A stretch of DNA of 64,000 bases from Citrobacter freundii (GTDB lineage: Bacteria; Bacteroidota; Bacteroidia; Chitinophagales; Chitinophagaceae): assembly GCA_003243445.1 (NCBI GenBank), contig QFQQ01000012.1:1-64000 (forward strand), written 5' to 3'. The notes beneath the pieces are model-generated. The model saw only the letters and a program-made list of their open reading frames with translations. It ran no database searches and was not told where the DNA came from. The position numbers and the translations under genes were made by a program. The first letter of the stretch is position 1. Every line of letters starts with the position of its first letter. Of the stretch, positions 37,701 through 46,639 are shown piece after piece.

Positions 37701-38717
37701 TTAGAAATTTATTACCAGGTGGGCAGAGTAATAGCCGTTTTCTGTTTTGAATCGCAGATCGTGTTTGTCCGGATAAAGTAACTCGAGTCTTCGTTTTACA
37801 TTATCCATTCCTATACCTCCGGATTCATCTTTATTGCGTGTGCTGATACGATTGCTGGTTTCAAATTCCATGGCTCGGTCAGATACATTCAGGCCGATAT
37901 TGAGCGCGTCATTGCGGAAATCACCATGCTTGAATGCGTTTTCAATGAACGGGATCAGCAGGTAGGGAGGGATCCATTGTTGATCTGTATTGCCTTTGAC
38001 GCTGATGTTCACCTCAAGATCATGGTCAAATCTTAATTTCTGCAGGGTGATAAAGTTCTCTATATAGCTCCACTCACGGCTTACAGAAACCAGCTCTTTC
38101 TTTTCATATAAGATATAACGCATCAGCTCGGAAAGCTGAAGCATTGCATCAGGCGCCTTGGGCGATTGTTCGTATACAAGCGAATAAATATTATTGAGGG
38201 TATTAAAAAGAAAATGCGGATTGACCTGTGAACGGAGGAACAAAAGCTCTGCTTCTTTATTCTGTTGCAGCAATTCCGCTTGTTTTTTCTGATTGCTTAC
38301 CTGGTTATCTAATAGAAAGGCAAGAAATCCAACACCGATACATACGAATGCGAAATAGATATTGTCCAGCACATATCGCCATATCCCGTATTGTTCCGGA
38401 TAGTTTCTCATACCATCAAACAGCGCAGGATAGATGATCTCTTCGATGCAATAACGCGTCAATGTGAATACAAGGATGAGCGGGATAATACTCAGCCAGA
38501 ACTGGAGATATTTTCGTGTAGAAAAATAGTATTTGCCACACAAGTAAAGCAATCCCATTGTTACTGATGAATAGATCAACTGGGAAAAATGAAATGGGGA
38601 AAAGCTTTTTCGCCAGGTGATCGGCTGGCCATCTCTCAGGTCAACGATGAAATCAAGCCCCCAAACGAGGATTAGCAATATTACTGCGTATACAATGATC
38701 CGTTGCCTTCTTGTCAT
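37701..38717 (-). CDS. LytS/YehU-type sensor histidine kinase
   Basis: A 338-residue membrane kinase. Four transmembrane helices occupy about residues 8-140. A short coiled coil leads to the His_kinase domain with the phosphoacceptor in QVNPHFLFNTLNNIY (about His168), then LMRYILYEK and the ATPase region LIPFIENAFKHGDF and GGIGMDNVKRRLELLYPDKH. It pairs with the LytTR regulator gene 10 nt downstream. ATG 38717 is preferred over 38735. Upstream, a 12-mer appears three times (38755-38824) and may be the regulator's operator. Confidence 0.93.
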   Translation of the reverse strand: MTRRQRIIVYAVILLILVWGLDFIVDLRDGQPITWRKSFSPFHFSQLIYSSVTMGLLYLCGKYYFSTRKYLQFWLSIIPLILVFTLTRYCIEEIIYPALFDGMRNYPEQYGIWRYVLDNIYFAFVCIGVGFLAFLLDNQVSNQKKQAELLQQNKEAELLFLRSQVNPHFLFNTLNNIYSLVYEQSPKAPDAMLQLSELMRYILYEKKELVSVSREWSYIENFITLQKLRFDHDLEVNISVKGNTDQQWIPPYLLIPFIENAFKHGDFRNDALNIGLNVSDRAMEFETSNRISTRNKDESGGIGMDNVKRRLELLYPDKHDLRFKTENGYYSAHLVINF

Positions 38718-38754
38718 ACTACAAAATAAATTCAACGCGCCAGCATTTTCACGC

Positions 38755-38824
38755 TTTGTCTGCGAACCCGGTTTTTTTGTCTGCCAACCTGCGGCAGGAT
38801 AGACGTATCAGATTGGCAGACAAA
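38755..38824. promoter_or_regulatory. Repeated 12-mer in the LytS-DUF5694 divergent region
   Basis: TTTGTCTGCGAA (38755-38766) and TTTGTCTGCCAA (38776-38787) are direct repeats exactly 21 bp apart. A third, inverted copy TTGGCAGACAAA lies at 38813-38824. Two-helical-turn spacing is what LytTR dimers use. The site is between the divergent kinase and DUF5694 genes, so it is a candidate operator for the adjacent LytTR regulator. Confidence 0.5.
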
Positions 38825-38894
38825 TATAAATGTCTCGCAGATTGTGCTTGAATACGCCCGCGGAATGGACAAATTTTGACAAAAATTAGCACTT

Positions 38895-39779
38895 ATGAAA
38901 CAGATAGTATTGACCGCCGCAATTTTTCTTCAGGCTGTTTTCTCCCTTAAAGCTCAAAAAGTGGATTGGAAGAAACTGGAATCATTGAACCCTGATAAAG
39001 TAATGTATTCAGGCGTGAGAAAACCTACAGAAGTATTATTACTCGGAACCTTCCATTTTGATTATCCGAATCTCGATGCACATAAAACAGATAGTTCCAA
39101 ACAGATAGACGTTTTATCCGATCAAAAGCAAAAGGAACTCAGGGAACTGACGGAAGTGATCAAACGGTTCAAACCTACAAAGGTCTATATTGAATCCCGG
39201 CGTCAGTCGTTTCATGATTCGTTGTATAAGGAATACCGCAGCGGGCGATTTGTTCCCGGCCGGAACGAGATCTATCAGATCGGATACAGGGTAGCAAAGG
39301 AAATGAATCTTCCGCAGGTGTATGCAGTAGATGCCGACAGCTTTGTTGGTGAATACGAAAAGAAATATACCTGGATCGACAGTATGTGGAATGGTGGCGT
39401 GATGACCGACAGCATCCGCGATAAATACTGGAATCGTCTGTTCACCAAAATGTATGACGAAGGAGATTCACTTGACAGAGTACTGCCTTTGCTTGAAAAC
39501 TTCCTGCTGATGGCCGAGCCGGCTACCCTCAAACGCATGCATGGCGCATACCTGACCGGCGGATTTAACACAAAGGGCAATGAAGGTCCGGATATCATCT
39601 CCATGTGGTGGTTCAGCCGCAATCTGCGCATCTTTAACAATGTGCTTAATACAAGACCAACACAGGATGATCGTATTCTTATCCTGTTTGGCAACGGTCA
39701 TATGCCTATTCTGAAACAATGTTTTGAATCGAGCCCGGAGTTCCGTGTAGTTGAGTTGAAGACGTTGGTGAAGAAATGA
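38895..39779 (+). CDS. DUF5694 (TraB-like) secreted protein
   Basis: A 294-residue exported protein. A signal peptide ends near AVFSLKAQ. The body matches DUF5694: EVLLLGTFHFDYPNLDAHKT near residue 47, FKPTKVYIESRR near 95, and GNGHMPILKQCFE near 275. The GTFH and GNGH motifs recall the metal-binding GxxH pair of the TraB/TIKI hydrolase fold. The substrate is unknown. It is divergent from the LytS gene and convergent with metH. Its stop codon TGA overlaps the first unit of the following array. Confidence 0.8.
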   Translation: MKQIVLTAAIFLQAVFSLKAQKVDWKKLESLNPDKVMYSGVRKPTEVLLLGTFHFDYPNLDAHKTDSSKQIDVLSDQKQKELRELTEVIKRFKPTKVYIESRRQSFHDSLYKEYRSGRFVPGRNEIYQIGYRVAKEMNLPQVYAVDADSFVGEYEKKYTWIDSMWNGGVMTDSIRDKYWNRLFTKMYDEGDSLDRVLPLLENFLLMAEPATLKRMHGAYLTGGFNTKGNEGPDIISMWWFSRNLRIFNNVLNTRPTQDDRILILFGNGHMPILKQCFESSPEFRVVELKTLVKK

Positions 39780-39941
39780 CCGCAGACCACAGACCGCGGA
39801 CCACGGACAAGCCCTGGTAAAGAAACTGCGTTATAAACAGAGCGCCCTCCAACTTTTGGAGGGCGCTCTGTACGTTATTCTTATAAAACTTCAAACTCAA
39901 AGTATCGTCTGCGGTCTGCGGTCCGTGGTCCGCGGTCAGGC
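39778..39941. repeat. 7-nt phased inverted array enclosing a terminator
   Basis: The left arm (39778-39811) is GACCGCA, GACCACA, GACCGCG, GACCACG, GACAAG. The right arm (39907-39941) reads as the complement (GTCTGCGGTCTGCGGTCCGT and on). The left arm begins inside the DUF5694 stop codon and the right arm ends next to the metH stop codon. A separate perfect hairpin sits in the middle. Confidence 0.88.
39837..39871. terminator. Perfect 16-bp hairpin between DUF5694 and metH
   Basis: ACAGAGCGCCCTCCAA and TTGGAGGGCGCTCTGT are perfectly complementary around loop CTT. It lies between convergent genes, so it is probably a bidirectional terminator even though no long T-run follows. Confidence 0.7.
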
Positions 39942-39948
39942 CGAAGGC

Positions 39949-42645
39949 CTATTCAGTTATCGGCCTCAACCACCGCTGCATATCTTCCACTGGCATTTTC
40001 TTTCTCGCAACATAATCATTAAACTGATCCTGCTGGATCTTTCCGACACCAAAGTATTGACTCTGGGGATGACTGAAGTACCAGCCGCAAACAGATGAAG
40101 CGGGATACATGGCCAGTGATTCGGTAAGATGAATACCAGTGGCTTCCTCGCCGCCAAGCAGTTCAAACAGCTTGTATTTTTCTGTATGGTCCGGGCAGGC
40201 GGGATAACCAGGCGCAGGTCGGATACCTACATATTCTTCCTTGATGAGCTGTTCGTTGCTGAGCGTTTCTTCCTTTACATAGCCCCAGAACTCTTTACGT
40301 GTGCGCGCATGCAGGCATTCTGCAAATGCTTCTGCGAGGCGGTCTGCCAGGGCCTGTAACATGATCTTGTTATAATCATCCAGCTCTTTTTCAAAACGTT
40401 TGATATGCGTTTCAATGCCTTTGATGGTTACAGAGAAGGCGCCGATATGATCAGCTGCTGCTGTATCAAACTGTGCGGGCCGTATAAAATCAGCGAGGCT
40501 CAGGTTGGGCTGGCCCGGTGCTTTTTTAATCTGCTGACGCAGGAATTGCAGGTTGATATTATCCGGGCCATTCTTTACTTCAACCGTATCAGGCGCCGTG
40601 CCTTTTGCCTCCCAGAAACCGATCACTCCCTGTGCGGTCAGCCATTTTTCATTGATGATCTTATCCAGCAAAGCATTGGCATCTTTATACAGTTTGGTCG
40701 CTTCTTCGCCTACTTTTTTATCGGTAAGGATTTCAGGAAAACTGCCATGCAATTCCCATGAGATAAAGAACGGCTTCCAGTCAATATAATTACGCAGTTC
40801 TGCAAGATCGTAATCCTGCAGGACCTTTGTGCCTGTAAAATTTGGTTTCGCAGGAGCGTAATTTGCCCAATCTATTTTTACACGATTCGCCTGTGCATCG
40901 CTGAATGACAGGTAATCTTTTACCACTTTCTTATTCTCAAAATCTGTTTTCAGCTTCTGGTATTCCAGTCTTGTTTTATCAAGGAAGTTACCTTTCTGCT
41001 CAGATAAAAGCGAGCCGGCAACGGTCACGCTGCGGCTTGCATCCAGCACGTGCACGACACCATTATCATATTGCGGAGCGATCTTAACGGCAGTGTGCAT
41101 ACGCGATGTGGTGGCGCCGCCGATAAGCAACGGTTGTTGCATACCGCGACGTTTCATTTCGTGGGCAACATTCACCATTTCATCAAGCGATGGAGTGATC
41201 AATCCGCTTAAACCGATGATATCTGCTTTTTCTTTTTCAGCCACATCAAGGATCTTATCGGTGGGTACCATCACGCCAAGGTCGACGATATCATAACCAT
41301 TACAACCCAATACCACGCCTACAATGTTCTTACCGATATCATGCACATCTCCCTTTACGGTTGCAAGAAGGATCTTTTTTACATTTCCGTTCAGCGCGTT
41401 TGGATTGGTTTTCTTTTCTTCTTCTATAAAAGGTGTCAGCCAGGCTACGGACTTCTTCATCACCCTTGCGCTTTTTACAACCTGCGGAAGGAACATTTTA
41501 CCGGCACCGAAAAGATCACCTACAAAGCTCATTCCGTCCATCAGCGGACCTTCGATCACTTCGAGTGGCCGGGGATATTTTTGCCTGGCTTCTTCTGTAT
41601 CCTGATCGATATAATCTGTAATACCATTTACCAGTGCATGCTTCAATCTTTCTTCCACAGATGCGCCTCTCCATGCTTCATCTTTTACTTCTACTTTGCC
41701 TTTTGCTTTAACTGTTTCCGCAAAGGTGATCAGTTTTTCAGTGGCTTCGTTGTTTTCATTATTGCGGTTCAGGATCACATCTTCACAAAGCTCCCGGAGC
41801 TGTGGTTCAATGTCATCATAGATCACCATCTGGCCGGCGTTCACGATACCCATATTCATTCCCACCTTGATCGCGTGGTAAAGAAATACCGAGTGCATTG
41901 CTTCACGCACAGGTTCATTTCCGCGGAAAGAGAAAGAGAGGTTACTCACACCGCCGCTCACGCCAGTCAAGGGCATCAGTTCTTTTATACGGCGCGTGGC
42001 GTTGATAAAATCAACACCATAATTATTGTGTTCTTCAAGACCGGTTGCAACGGCAAAGATGTTCGGGTCAAAAATGATATCCTGAGGGTCGAATCCAACC
42101 TGTTCGGTCAGTATTTTATATGCGCGATGACAGATTTCAACTTTGCGGTCTTCTGTATCAGCCTGCCCGACTTCATCAAATGCCATTACGATCACCGCAG
42201 CGCCATAGCTCTGACAGATCGTGGCCTGCTCGATGAATTTGGCTTCGCCTTCTTTCATGGAGATCGAGTTCACGATACATTTTCCCTGCACGCATTTAAG
42301 ACCGGCTTCGATGATCTCAAACTTTGAGCTGTCCACCATGATCGGCACTTTGGCAATATCAGGCTCGCTTTGTACAAGGTTGATGAATGTGGTCATAGCC
42401 TGTACGCCATCCAGCAATGCATCATCCATATTGATATCGATCACCTGTGCGCCGCTTTCCACCTGCTGACGTGCCACACTGAGTGCTTCTTCATATTTTG
42501 CTTCGCGGATGAGGCGTGCAAATTTTTTAGAACCGGTGACGTTGGTCCGCTCTCCAATGTTTACAAAGTTTGTTTCGGGACGAACGACAAGTGGTTCAAG
42601 ACCTGATAACCGGAGGAAAGGTTTAATATGAACTTGATCTGACAT
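39949..42645 (-). CDS. metH: Methionine synthase MetH, folate/B12/activation part
   Basis: An 898-residue protein holding three of the four MetH modules. The pterin-binding domain begins [17 protein letters not shown] (about residue 30). The cobalamin cap and Rossmann domain have [20 protein letters not shown] (about 440, with the B12-ligating His in DxHxxG). The SAM-dependent reactivation domain has [19 protein letters not shown] (about 825) and ends [14 protein letters not shown]. It transfers methyl from methyl-tetrahydrofolate via B12 to homocysteine bound on the partner subunit. The homocysteine module is the separate gene upstream (85-nt gap); the split is common in Bacteroidota. ATG 42645 (MSDQVH) is preferred over 42660. 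Expression is probably controlled by the structured leader at 43803-43868. Confidence 0.95.
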   Translation of the reverse strand: MSDQVHIKPFLRLSGLEPLVVRPETNFVNIGERTNVTGSKKFARLIREAKYEEALSVARQQVESGAQVIDINMDDALLDGVQAMTTFINLVQSEPDIAKVPIMVDSSKFEIIEAGLKCVQGKCIVNSISMKEGEAKFIEQATICQSYGAAVIVMAFDEVGQADTEDRKVEICHRAYKILTEQVGFDPQDIIFDPNIFAVATGLEEHNNYGVDFINATRRIKELMPLTGVSGGVSNLSFSFRGNEPVREAMHSVFLYHAIKVGMNMGIVNAGQMVIYDDIEPQLRELCEDVILNRNNENNEATEKLITFAETVKAKGKVEVKDEAWRGASVEERLKHALVNGITDYIDQDTEEARQKYPRPLEVIEGPLMDGMSFVGDLFGAGKMFLPQVVKSARVMKKSVAWLTPFIEEEKKTNPNALNGNVKKILLATVKGDVHDIGKNIVGVVLGCNGYDIVDLGVMVPTDKILDVAEKEKADIIGLSGLITPSLDEMVNVAHEMKRRGMQQPLLIGGATTSRMHTAVKIAPQYDNGVVHVLDASRSVTVAGSLLSEQKGNFLDKTRLEYQKLKTDFENKKVVKDYLSFSDAQANRVKIDWANYAPAKPNFTGTKVLQDYDLAELRNYIDWKPFFISWELHGSFPEILTDKKVGEEATKLYKDANALLDKIINEKWLTAQGVIGFWEAKGTAPDTVEVKNGPDNINLQFLRQQIKKAPGQPNLSLADFIRPAQFDTAAADHIGAFSVTIKGIETHIKRFEKELDDYNKIMLQALADRLAEAFAECLHARTRKEFWGYVKEETLSNEQLIKEEYVGIRPAPGYPACPDHTEKYKLFELLGGEEATGIHLTESLAMYPASSVCGWYFSHPQSQYFGVGKIQQDQFNDYVARKKMPVEDMQRWLRPITE

Positions 42646-42650
42646 GCTGG

Positions 42651-42684
42651 GTAAAGTCAAAAGTTAAAAGTAAAAATTAAAAAA
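42651..42684. repeat. 7-nt phased array between the two metH genes
   Basis: The units are GTAAA, GTCAAAA, GTTAAAA, GTAAAAA, TTAAAAA, the same unit as at 24579-24613 and (complement) 48-84. Only one arm is present, so no long hairpin can form here. Confidence 0.65.
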
Positions 42685-42730
42685 CTTCAAAATCGGGATC
42701 TGTTCTTTAATTCTGCCTTGTGTCTGGGAA

Positions 42731-43726
42731 TTATAATGTTGTTTCGAGAATGGGCAGTTTTCTTGGCTGAACACCTTTTACATGTTCCGCAATGTGGCGG
42801 ATATGATCAGGTGTGGTGCCGCAGCATCCGCCAACTATATTTACATAACCTTCTTTTGCCCACTCTTCCAGGAAGTGTCCTGTATCAGCAGGCTCTTCAT
42901 CATATTCACCCATTGCGTTTGGCAGACCTGCGTTTGGATATGCCGATGTATAACATGCTGCGATCTGGGAAAGCTCTGTTATATGCGGGCGCATTTCTTT
43001 TGCACCAAGTGCGCAATTCAATCCAACGCTTAATGGTCTTGCGTGTGCAATGGAAGTATAGAAAGCTTCGAGGGTTTGTCCGCTGAGGGTTCTGCCGGAA
43101 GCATCAGTGATCGTTCCGCTGATCATCACCGGCAATTGCGGTTTTTGTACGTCCCTGAAATATTTCTTTACAGCGAAGATGGCGCCCTTGGCGTTGAGTG
43201 TATCAAAGATGGTTTCTATAAGAAGGATGTCAACGCCACCATCAACGAGTCCTTTTACCTGCTCGTAATAAGCGTCCACTACTTCATCAAATGTCACCGC
43301 ACGATAGCCGGGATTGTTTACATCCGGCGAAAGCGACAATGTTTTATTCAATGGCCCGATAGCGCCGGCAACCCAGGCTTGTTTGCCCGACTGGCGGATC
43401 GCTTCGCGTGCGCATTTTGCTGCGGCTACATTCAGTTCATAGGCGAGCGACTGCATTTCATAGTCGGCCATGGCAATGAACGTGCTGCTGAATGTATTCG
43501 TTTCAATAATATCAGCACCTGCATCCAGGTATTGCTTATGTATTTCAGTGATGATCTCGGGGCGGGTGATACAAAGAAGGTCATTGTTACCTTTCAGGTC
43601 CAGGTGCCAGTCTTTGAAGCGTTCGCCTCTGTAGTCGGCTTCGGTAAGTTTATACCGTTGGATCATGGTACCCATTGCACCATCGATGATAAGGATCCTT
43701 TTCTCTAGTTCCTGGCGAATATCCAT
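42731..43726 (-). CDS. metH: Methionine synthase MetH, homocysteine-binding part
   Basis: A 331-residue zinc-dependent homocysteine S-methyltransferase module. It starts [20 protein letters not shown], with the family DGAMGTMIQ motif near residue 16. The zinc ligands are visible as GLNCALG (Cys about residue 236) and [11 protein letters not shown] (two Cys about residue 305). It works with the cobalamin part encoded directly downstream. The start codon lies at the end of a leader of about 175 nt that has a consensus promoter and a strong hairpin; the bases ACTAACTAT overlapping the start codon are complementary to the hairpin loop. Confidence 0.94.
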   Translation of the reverse strand: MDIRQELEKRILIIDGAMGTMIQRYKLTEADYRGERFKDWHLDLKGNNDLLCITRPEIITEIHKQYLDAGADIIETNTFSSTFIAMADYEMQSLAYELNVAAAKCAREAIRQSGKQAWVAGAIGPLNKTLSLSPDVNNPGYRAVTFDEVVDAYYEQVKGLVDGGVDILLIETIFDTLNAKGAIFAVKKYFRDVQKPQLPVMISGTITDASGRTLSGQTLEAFYTSIAHARPLSVGLNCALGAKEMRPHITELSQIAACYTSAYPNAGLPNAMGEYDEEPADTGHFLEEWAKEGYVNIVGGCCGTTPDHIRHIAEHVKGVQPRKLPILETTL

Positions 43727-43802
43727 AGTTAGTAATTTCGTTTAATGTGAAGCCAGCCCGGGCATGGCAAAATAATGCGTCTCACACAGCTGCAAATCAT
43801 TG

Positions 43803-43868
43803 AACTGACTCATAAACGTTGGGAAACTAACTATATGCGGGAGTTTCTTGGCGTTTATTAGTTCAGTT
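43803..43868 (-). ncRNA. Structured metH leader (candidate riboswitch)
   Basis: On the minus strand a 66-nt stem-loop can form. The outer stem is AACTGA with TCAGTT, then ATAAACG with CGTTTAT, then a symmetric internal loop CCAA/CCAA, an inner stem GAAACT with AGTTTC, and a 13-nt apical loop. The loop and adjacent stem contain ATAGTTAGT (43834-43826). This is perfectly complementary to ACTAACTAT (43733-43725), which overlaps the metH start codon. A loop-start pairing would block translation. I do not recognise the B12-box or any SAM-riboswitch consensus in it. The regulated gene suggests SAM, SAH, methionine, folate or cobalamin as ligand (inference). Confidence 0.55.
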
Positions 43869-43909
43869 TTTAGACAGGCCGAACAATAAACAAATCCGCC
43901 TGTGGAGGG

Positions 43910-43941
43910 CAAAGCTACTACAAGTAATAGTAATATCAAAA
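43910..43941 (-). promoter_or_regulatory. Consensus promoter of the metH operon
   Basis: On the minus strand TTTTG (43941-43937), a 19-nt spacer and TAGCTTTG (43917-43910) match the Bacteroidota promoter exactly. Transcription would start near 43903, leaving a 175-nt untranslated leader. This also argues against a 65-codon ORF that begins inside the promoter. Confidence 0.8.
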
Positions 43942-43943
43942 CT

Positions 43944-44093
43944 GACCGCCGACCGCGGACCGCGGACCGCAGACGTTTACTAACGAAGGCAGTGTTATAT
44001 CATCAACAGGACGTCCAAGGTGAAAGACTCATTGGTTATATGAAATTGCGAAAATCGGGGTTGTCGGCGGTCGGCGGTCCGTGGTCGGCGGTC
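43944..44093. repeat. 7-nt phased inverted array between metH and recR
   Basis: The left arm (43944-43974) is GACCGCC, GACCGCG, GACCGCG, GACCGCA, GAC. The right arm (44063-44093) is complementary (GTCGGCGGTCGGCGGTCCGT and on). The loop is 88 nt without an obvious gene. The left arm sits just upstream of the metH promoter and the right arm just after the recR stop codon. Confidence 0.87.
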
Positions 44094-44099
44094 GTCTTC

Positions 44100-44735
44100 T
44101 TACCTGCTCACATACTTATCCACCGGCAACCTGTTCTGCAAACTCCTCGCCAGTGTCATCTCATCTGCATACTCCAGTTCACCGCCGAAAGCGATGCCGC
44201 GGGCAATGGTGGTGATGCGGAGTGGGAGAGAGGAGGCAGATGCGAGGGCATCGAGTTTTTTCTGGATATAATAGATGGTGGTATCGCCCTGGATCGTTGG
44301 GTTGAGGGCAAAGATGAGTTCGGCTGTCTGTTCTTTTGATACGCGGGCAACGAGCGCTTCAATCGTCAGTTGATCGGGGCCAATGCCATCCAGCGGTGAG
44401 ATCACTCCACCCAGTACATGGTACACGCCGTTGTATTGCTGTGTGCTTTCAATAGCGATCACATCGCGGATGTTCTCCACTATACAGATCATTTCCGATT
44501 TACGCATGGAATTGGAGCAGATCGAGCAGATATCTCCATCCGCTACATTGAAGCAGCGCTGGCAAAACTTGATCTCGCTTCGCATCCTCGCCATTACTTC
44601 GCTGAAATGCTGCACATCACCCGTATCCTGCTTCAACAAATGCAATACCAGCCGCAGCGCTGTTTTCTTTCCAATACCCGGCAGCTTCGCAAATTCATTA
44701 ACAGCATTTTCTAGTAGAGAGGAGGAGAATTGCAT
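44100..44735 (-). CDS. recR: Recombination mediator RecR
   Basis: A 211-residue DNA-binding protein of the RecFOR pathway. The start MQFSSSLLENAVNEFAKLPG at ATG 44735 is conserved, followed by the HhH GIGKKTALRLVLHLL, a C4 zinc finger (CQRCFNVADGDICSICSN, about residues 56-73) and a Toprim domain (ICIVENIRDVIAIE, about 82; YHVLGGVISPLDGIGP, about 104). The C-terminus ITTIARGIAFGGELEYADEM is the Walker-B-like family end. The ORF is open upstream but this part overlaps a repeat arm. Confidence 0.96.
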   Translation of the reverse strand: MQFSSSLLENAVNEFAKLPGIGKKTALRLVLHLLKQDTGDVQHFSEVMARMRSEIKFCQRCFNVADGDICSICSNSMRKSEMICIVENIRDVIAIESTQQYNGVYHVLGGVISPLDGIGPDQLTIEALVARVSKEQTAELIFALNPTIQGDTTIYYIQKKLDALASASSLPLRITTIARGIAFGGELEYADEMTLARSLQNRLPVDKYVSR

Positions 44736-44756
44736 GGTGCGAAGATAACGAAAAGC

Positions 44757-44898
44757 GATGGCTGATGACCGATGGCGGATGGCCGAATCTTCAATAGAAG
44801 ACCAGTAATAAACCAAAGCCTTACAAATTTATAAGGCTTATTATTGTTATTCATTATCAATTGAAGATTCGGCCATCTGCCATCGGTCATCAGCCATC
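44757..44898. repeat. 7-nt phased inverted repeat (GATGGCC type) upstream of recR
   Basis: The left arm (44757-44795) is GATGGCT, GATGACC, GATGGCG, GATGGCC, GAATCTTCAAT. The right arm (44860-44898) is its near-perfect 39-nt complement. In the centre AAAGCCTTA and TAAGGCTT form a smaller hairpin. It separates recR from the Ig-like lipoprotein gene. Confidence 0.9.
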
Positions 44899-44904
44899 AT
44901 CTGA

Positions 44905-46407
44905 CTACTGCCTTCCCCTCTGCCCTCCCGCCGGCGGTCTCACCCCCGGTCCCACACTTCTTCCGCCCGGGATAGCCTGGCCTTCGGTAGACGGAGCTGC
45001 GGTGGCATCCACTTCGGCTTCGTTCTCCCAGTTGGCTTTGACTACGATCTTGCGCTCGATCGGTTTGACGATCTCGGGCTGGATGTGTTTGCCATAGAAT
45101 TTTCCCGCGTCCCATTTGCCGTTCTTGTTACGGTCTTCGAGAATGCGGATCGTGTATTCGCCGGGGAGGAAGAGCTGTTGCGTGAAATTAGGCGATGTCA
45201 GCGGGTATGCACCCTTTAAGTCGTTGTTTAACAGGAATAAAAGGACCGGATTTTTGGACAGGTCCAGGTTTTTGAAGCGAAGCGAAAGCTTGCCGTAATC
45301 GGCATTTTTATTTGAATAGAAATCCACCGTGTCGGCTTTCAGTAATTGCTGATTAAGCGTATCAGTTGCGAATTCTTTCTCCAGTATCAGATGATAAGGT
45401 GTGTTTTCCTTCCAGGCATTTTTCAGCGTCGCTGTCTTCCTGGTAGAATCCACTATCCAGTGATAACCGGTCACCGGCGTAAACGTGCTGTCGGTTGTCA
45501 GCCTGACCTTGGTCGAATCAAAGGTTTTGAGAGGCGTTTCGAATGTGAGAACAAAGTCAGACAGCAGATCCTGCTTGCCTTCTCTCAGATTGGTTAAAAA
45601 TTTCAATCGTTTTTCGCCAGCTTTCGGTTTGGCCGACCCAGAACCTGTAACGGGCGCTGTAGGGTCTTTGGGTTCGGCATAAGCATAAAGCGTGATAGGA
45701 GCCTGCTCTTTTCCGGTTTGTACTGATGAATCAGCAAATGCAAAGAGCGTTTCCGGGCTCATATAATTATAAGCCCCTTCGCTTTTTATTGCATAGATAT
45801 AAAAGGTCCCTTTGGGAAGATTGCGGAAACGGAAATTACCCTGGTTGTCAACCTTTGCGATATAACGGGGCTTTTGATAGAACAGCGCAGAGTCTTCACC
45901 GCTGCGATGAAGCATCACCGTGATGGTCGTATCTATTCCGCCTGATTCGGCCAGCAGGACTTTTCCCCGTAATTGAAGTGAGTCGAAGTAGTCCCCGGTC
46001 GAAAAGATATACGTGTAATTCTTCAAAATATTCCCTTCGTTCACATCCTTGATGGTGTTGCCGAAGTTGATGGAATAGGTTGTGTTGGGTTCCAGCGTAT
46101 CCCTGATACGGACGGTCATTGTATTCAGCTTGCGCGTAACAACCGGGGTGTTTTTCGGCACCGGTGATACGATCAGGTTCTGCTGCGGATTGTCAAGATC
46201 GATATATTCATCAAACACAAATTCTATCCGTTCCCGGTTGAAATTCAGCGTTGAATCAGCCGGCGTAAGCCTGCGGATCACCGGCGCCAGCGTATCCTTG
46301 AACCCACCTTGCGGAGGCACAATATTGGCGCAACCGGGGCCACTGACCAGCCCCGTAAAAATCATCACAGCCAGTGCGACAAAAGATAAAAGACTCCTGT
46401 AATTCAT
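44905..46407 (-). CDS. Ig-like (Big_5) domain lipoprotein
   Basis: A 500-residue exported lipoprotein. The signal peptide ends in a lipobox-like VSGPGC (Cys about residue 26). Residues 35-140 are a Big_5 Ig-like domain (LTPADSTLNFNRERIEFVFDEYIDL, in blocks) followed by further beta-sandwich domains, including a carboxypeptidase-regulatory-like segment (GNFRFRNLPKGTFYIYAIK, about 190-208). Near the end there is a calcium-type turn EDRNKNGKWDAGKF. The C-terminus is Pro/Gly/Arg-rich low complexity. A cell-surface structural or adhesive role is possible; no enzyme domain was seen. This gene is often found next to recR or helicase genes in this phylum, but I cannot verify that here. Confidence 0.78.
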   Translation of the reverse strand: MNYRSLLSFVALAVMIFTGLVSGPGCANIVPPQGGFKDTLAPVIRRLTPADSTLNFNRERIEFVFDEYIDLDNPQQNLIVSPVPKNTPVVTRKLNTMTVRIRDTLEPNTTYSINFGNTIKDVNEGNILKNYTYIFSTGDYFDSLQLRGKVLLAESGGIDTTITVMLHRSGEDSALFYQKPRYIAKVDNQGNFRFRNLPKGTFYIYAIKSEGAYNYMSPETLFAFADSSVQTGKEQAPITLYAYAEPKDPTAPVTGSGSAKPKAGEKRLKFLTNLREGKQDLLSDFVLTFETPLKTFDSTKVRLTTDSTFTPVTGYHWIVDSTRKTATLKNAWKENTPYHLILEKEFATDTLNQQLLKADTVDFYSNKNADYGKLSLRFKNLDLSKNPVLLFLLNNDLKGAYPLTSPNFTQQLFLPGEYTIRILEDRNKNGKWDAGKFYGKHIQPEIVKPIERKIVVKANWENEAEVDATAAPSTEGQAIPGGRSVGPGVRPPAGGQRGRQ

Positions 46408-46437
46408 GCGGGTGCAAACTTAGCCTGTTTGCGTGGC

Positions 46438-46639
46438 AAAAGTTTAAAAGTTTAAAGGTTTAACAGGCATTTGGAAGGTTACAGAGGTCTTTAAAGGTTC
46501 CAGAGGTTTCAGAGGTTCAAGGGGTTTCAGAGGTTCTTCAGCCAGAACCTACATCCATCTATAGCATGCTCTACAAATCGCGGCAGCAACCTTTGGAACC
46601 TCTGAAACTTCTGGAACCCCTGGAACTCCTGAAACCTCA
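46438..46639. repeat. Mixed 8-nt and 9-nt phased array between helicase and lipoprotein
   Basis: 46438-46465 holds GTTTAAAA/GTTTAAAG units (8-nt type, single arm). 46477-46535 holds 9-nt units GGTTCCAGA, GGTTTCAGA, GGTTCAAGG, GGTTTCAGA. 46587-46639 is the inverted partner (AACCTCTGAAACTTCTGGAA and on). The right arm reaches into the last codons and stop of the helicase-nuclease gene. Confidence 0.8.

Noticed and set aside
41341..42327. 328-codon plus-strand ORF opposite metH
   Set aside because: It lies antisense to a highly conserved enzyme, has biased composition (rich in His, Cys, Phe) and no recognisable domain. It is a shadow of metH codon use.
39949..43726. Frameshift splitting metH
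   Set aside because: The two parts are separated by 85 nt with a proper stop, a new start and a repeat array, and each has complete modules. This is a natural two-gene arrangement, not a sequencing or frameshift break.
43803..43868. Known SAM or cobalamin riboswitch
   Set aside because: By eye I found no B12-box, no SAM-I core and no clear SAM-II pseudoknot pattern. A formal covariance scan could change this.
43742..43939. 65-codon ORF on the minus strand between metH and recR
   Set aside because: It starts inside the consensus metH promoter (-33 region), so the predicted transcript would not contain its start codon. The region is better explained as a structured leader.
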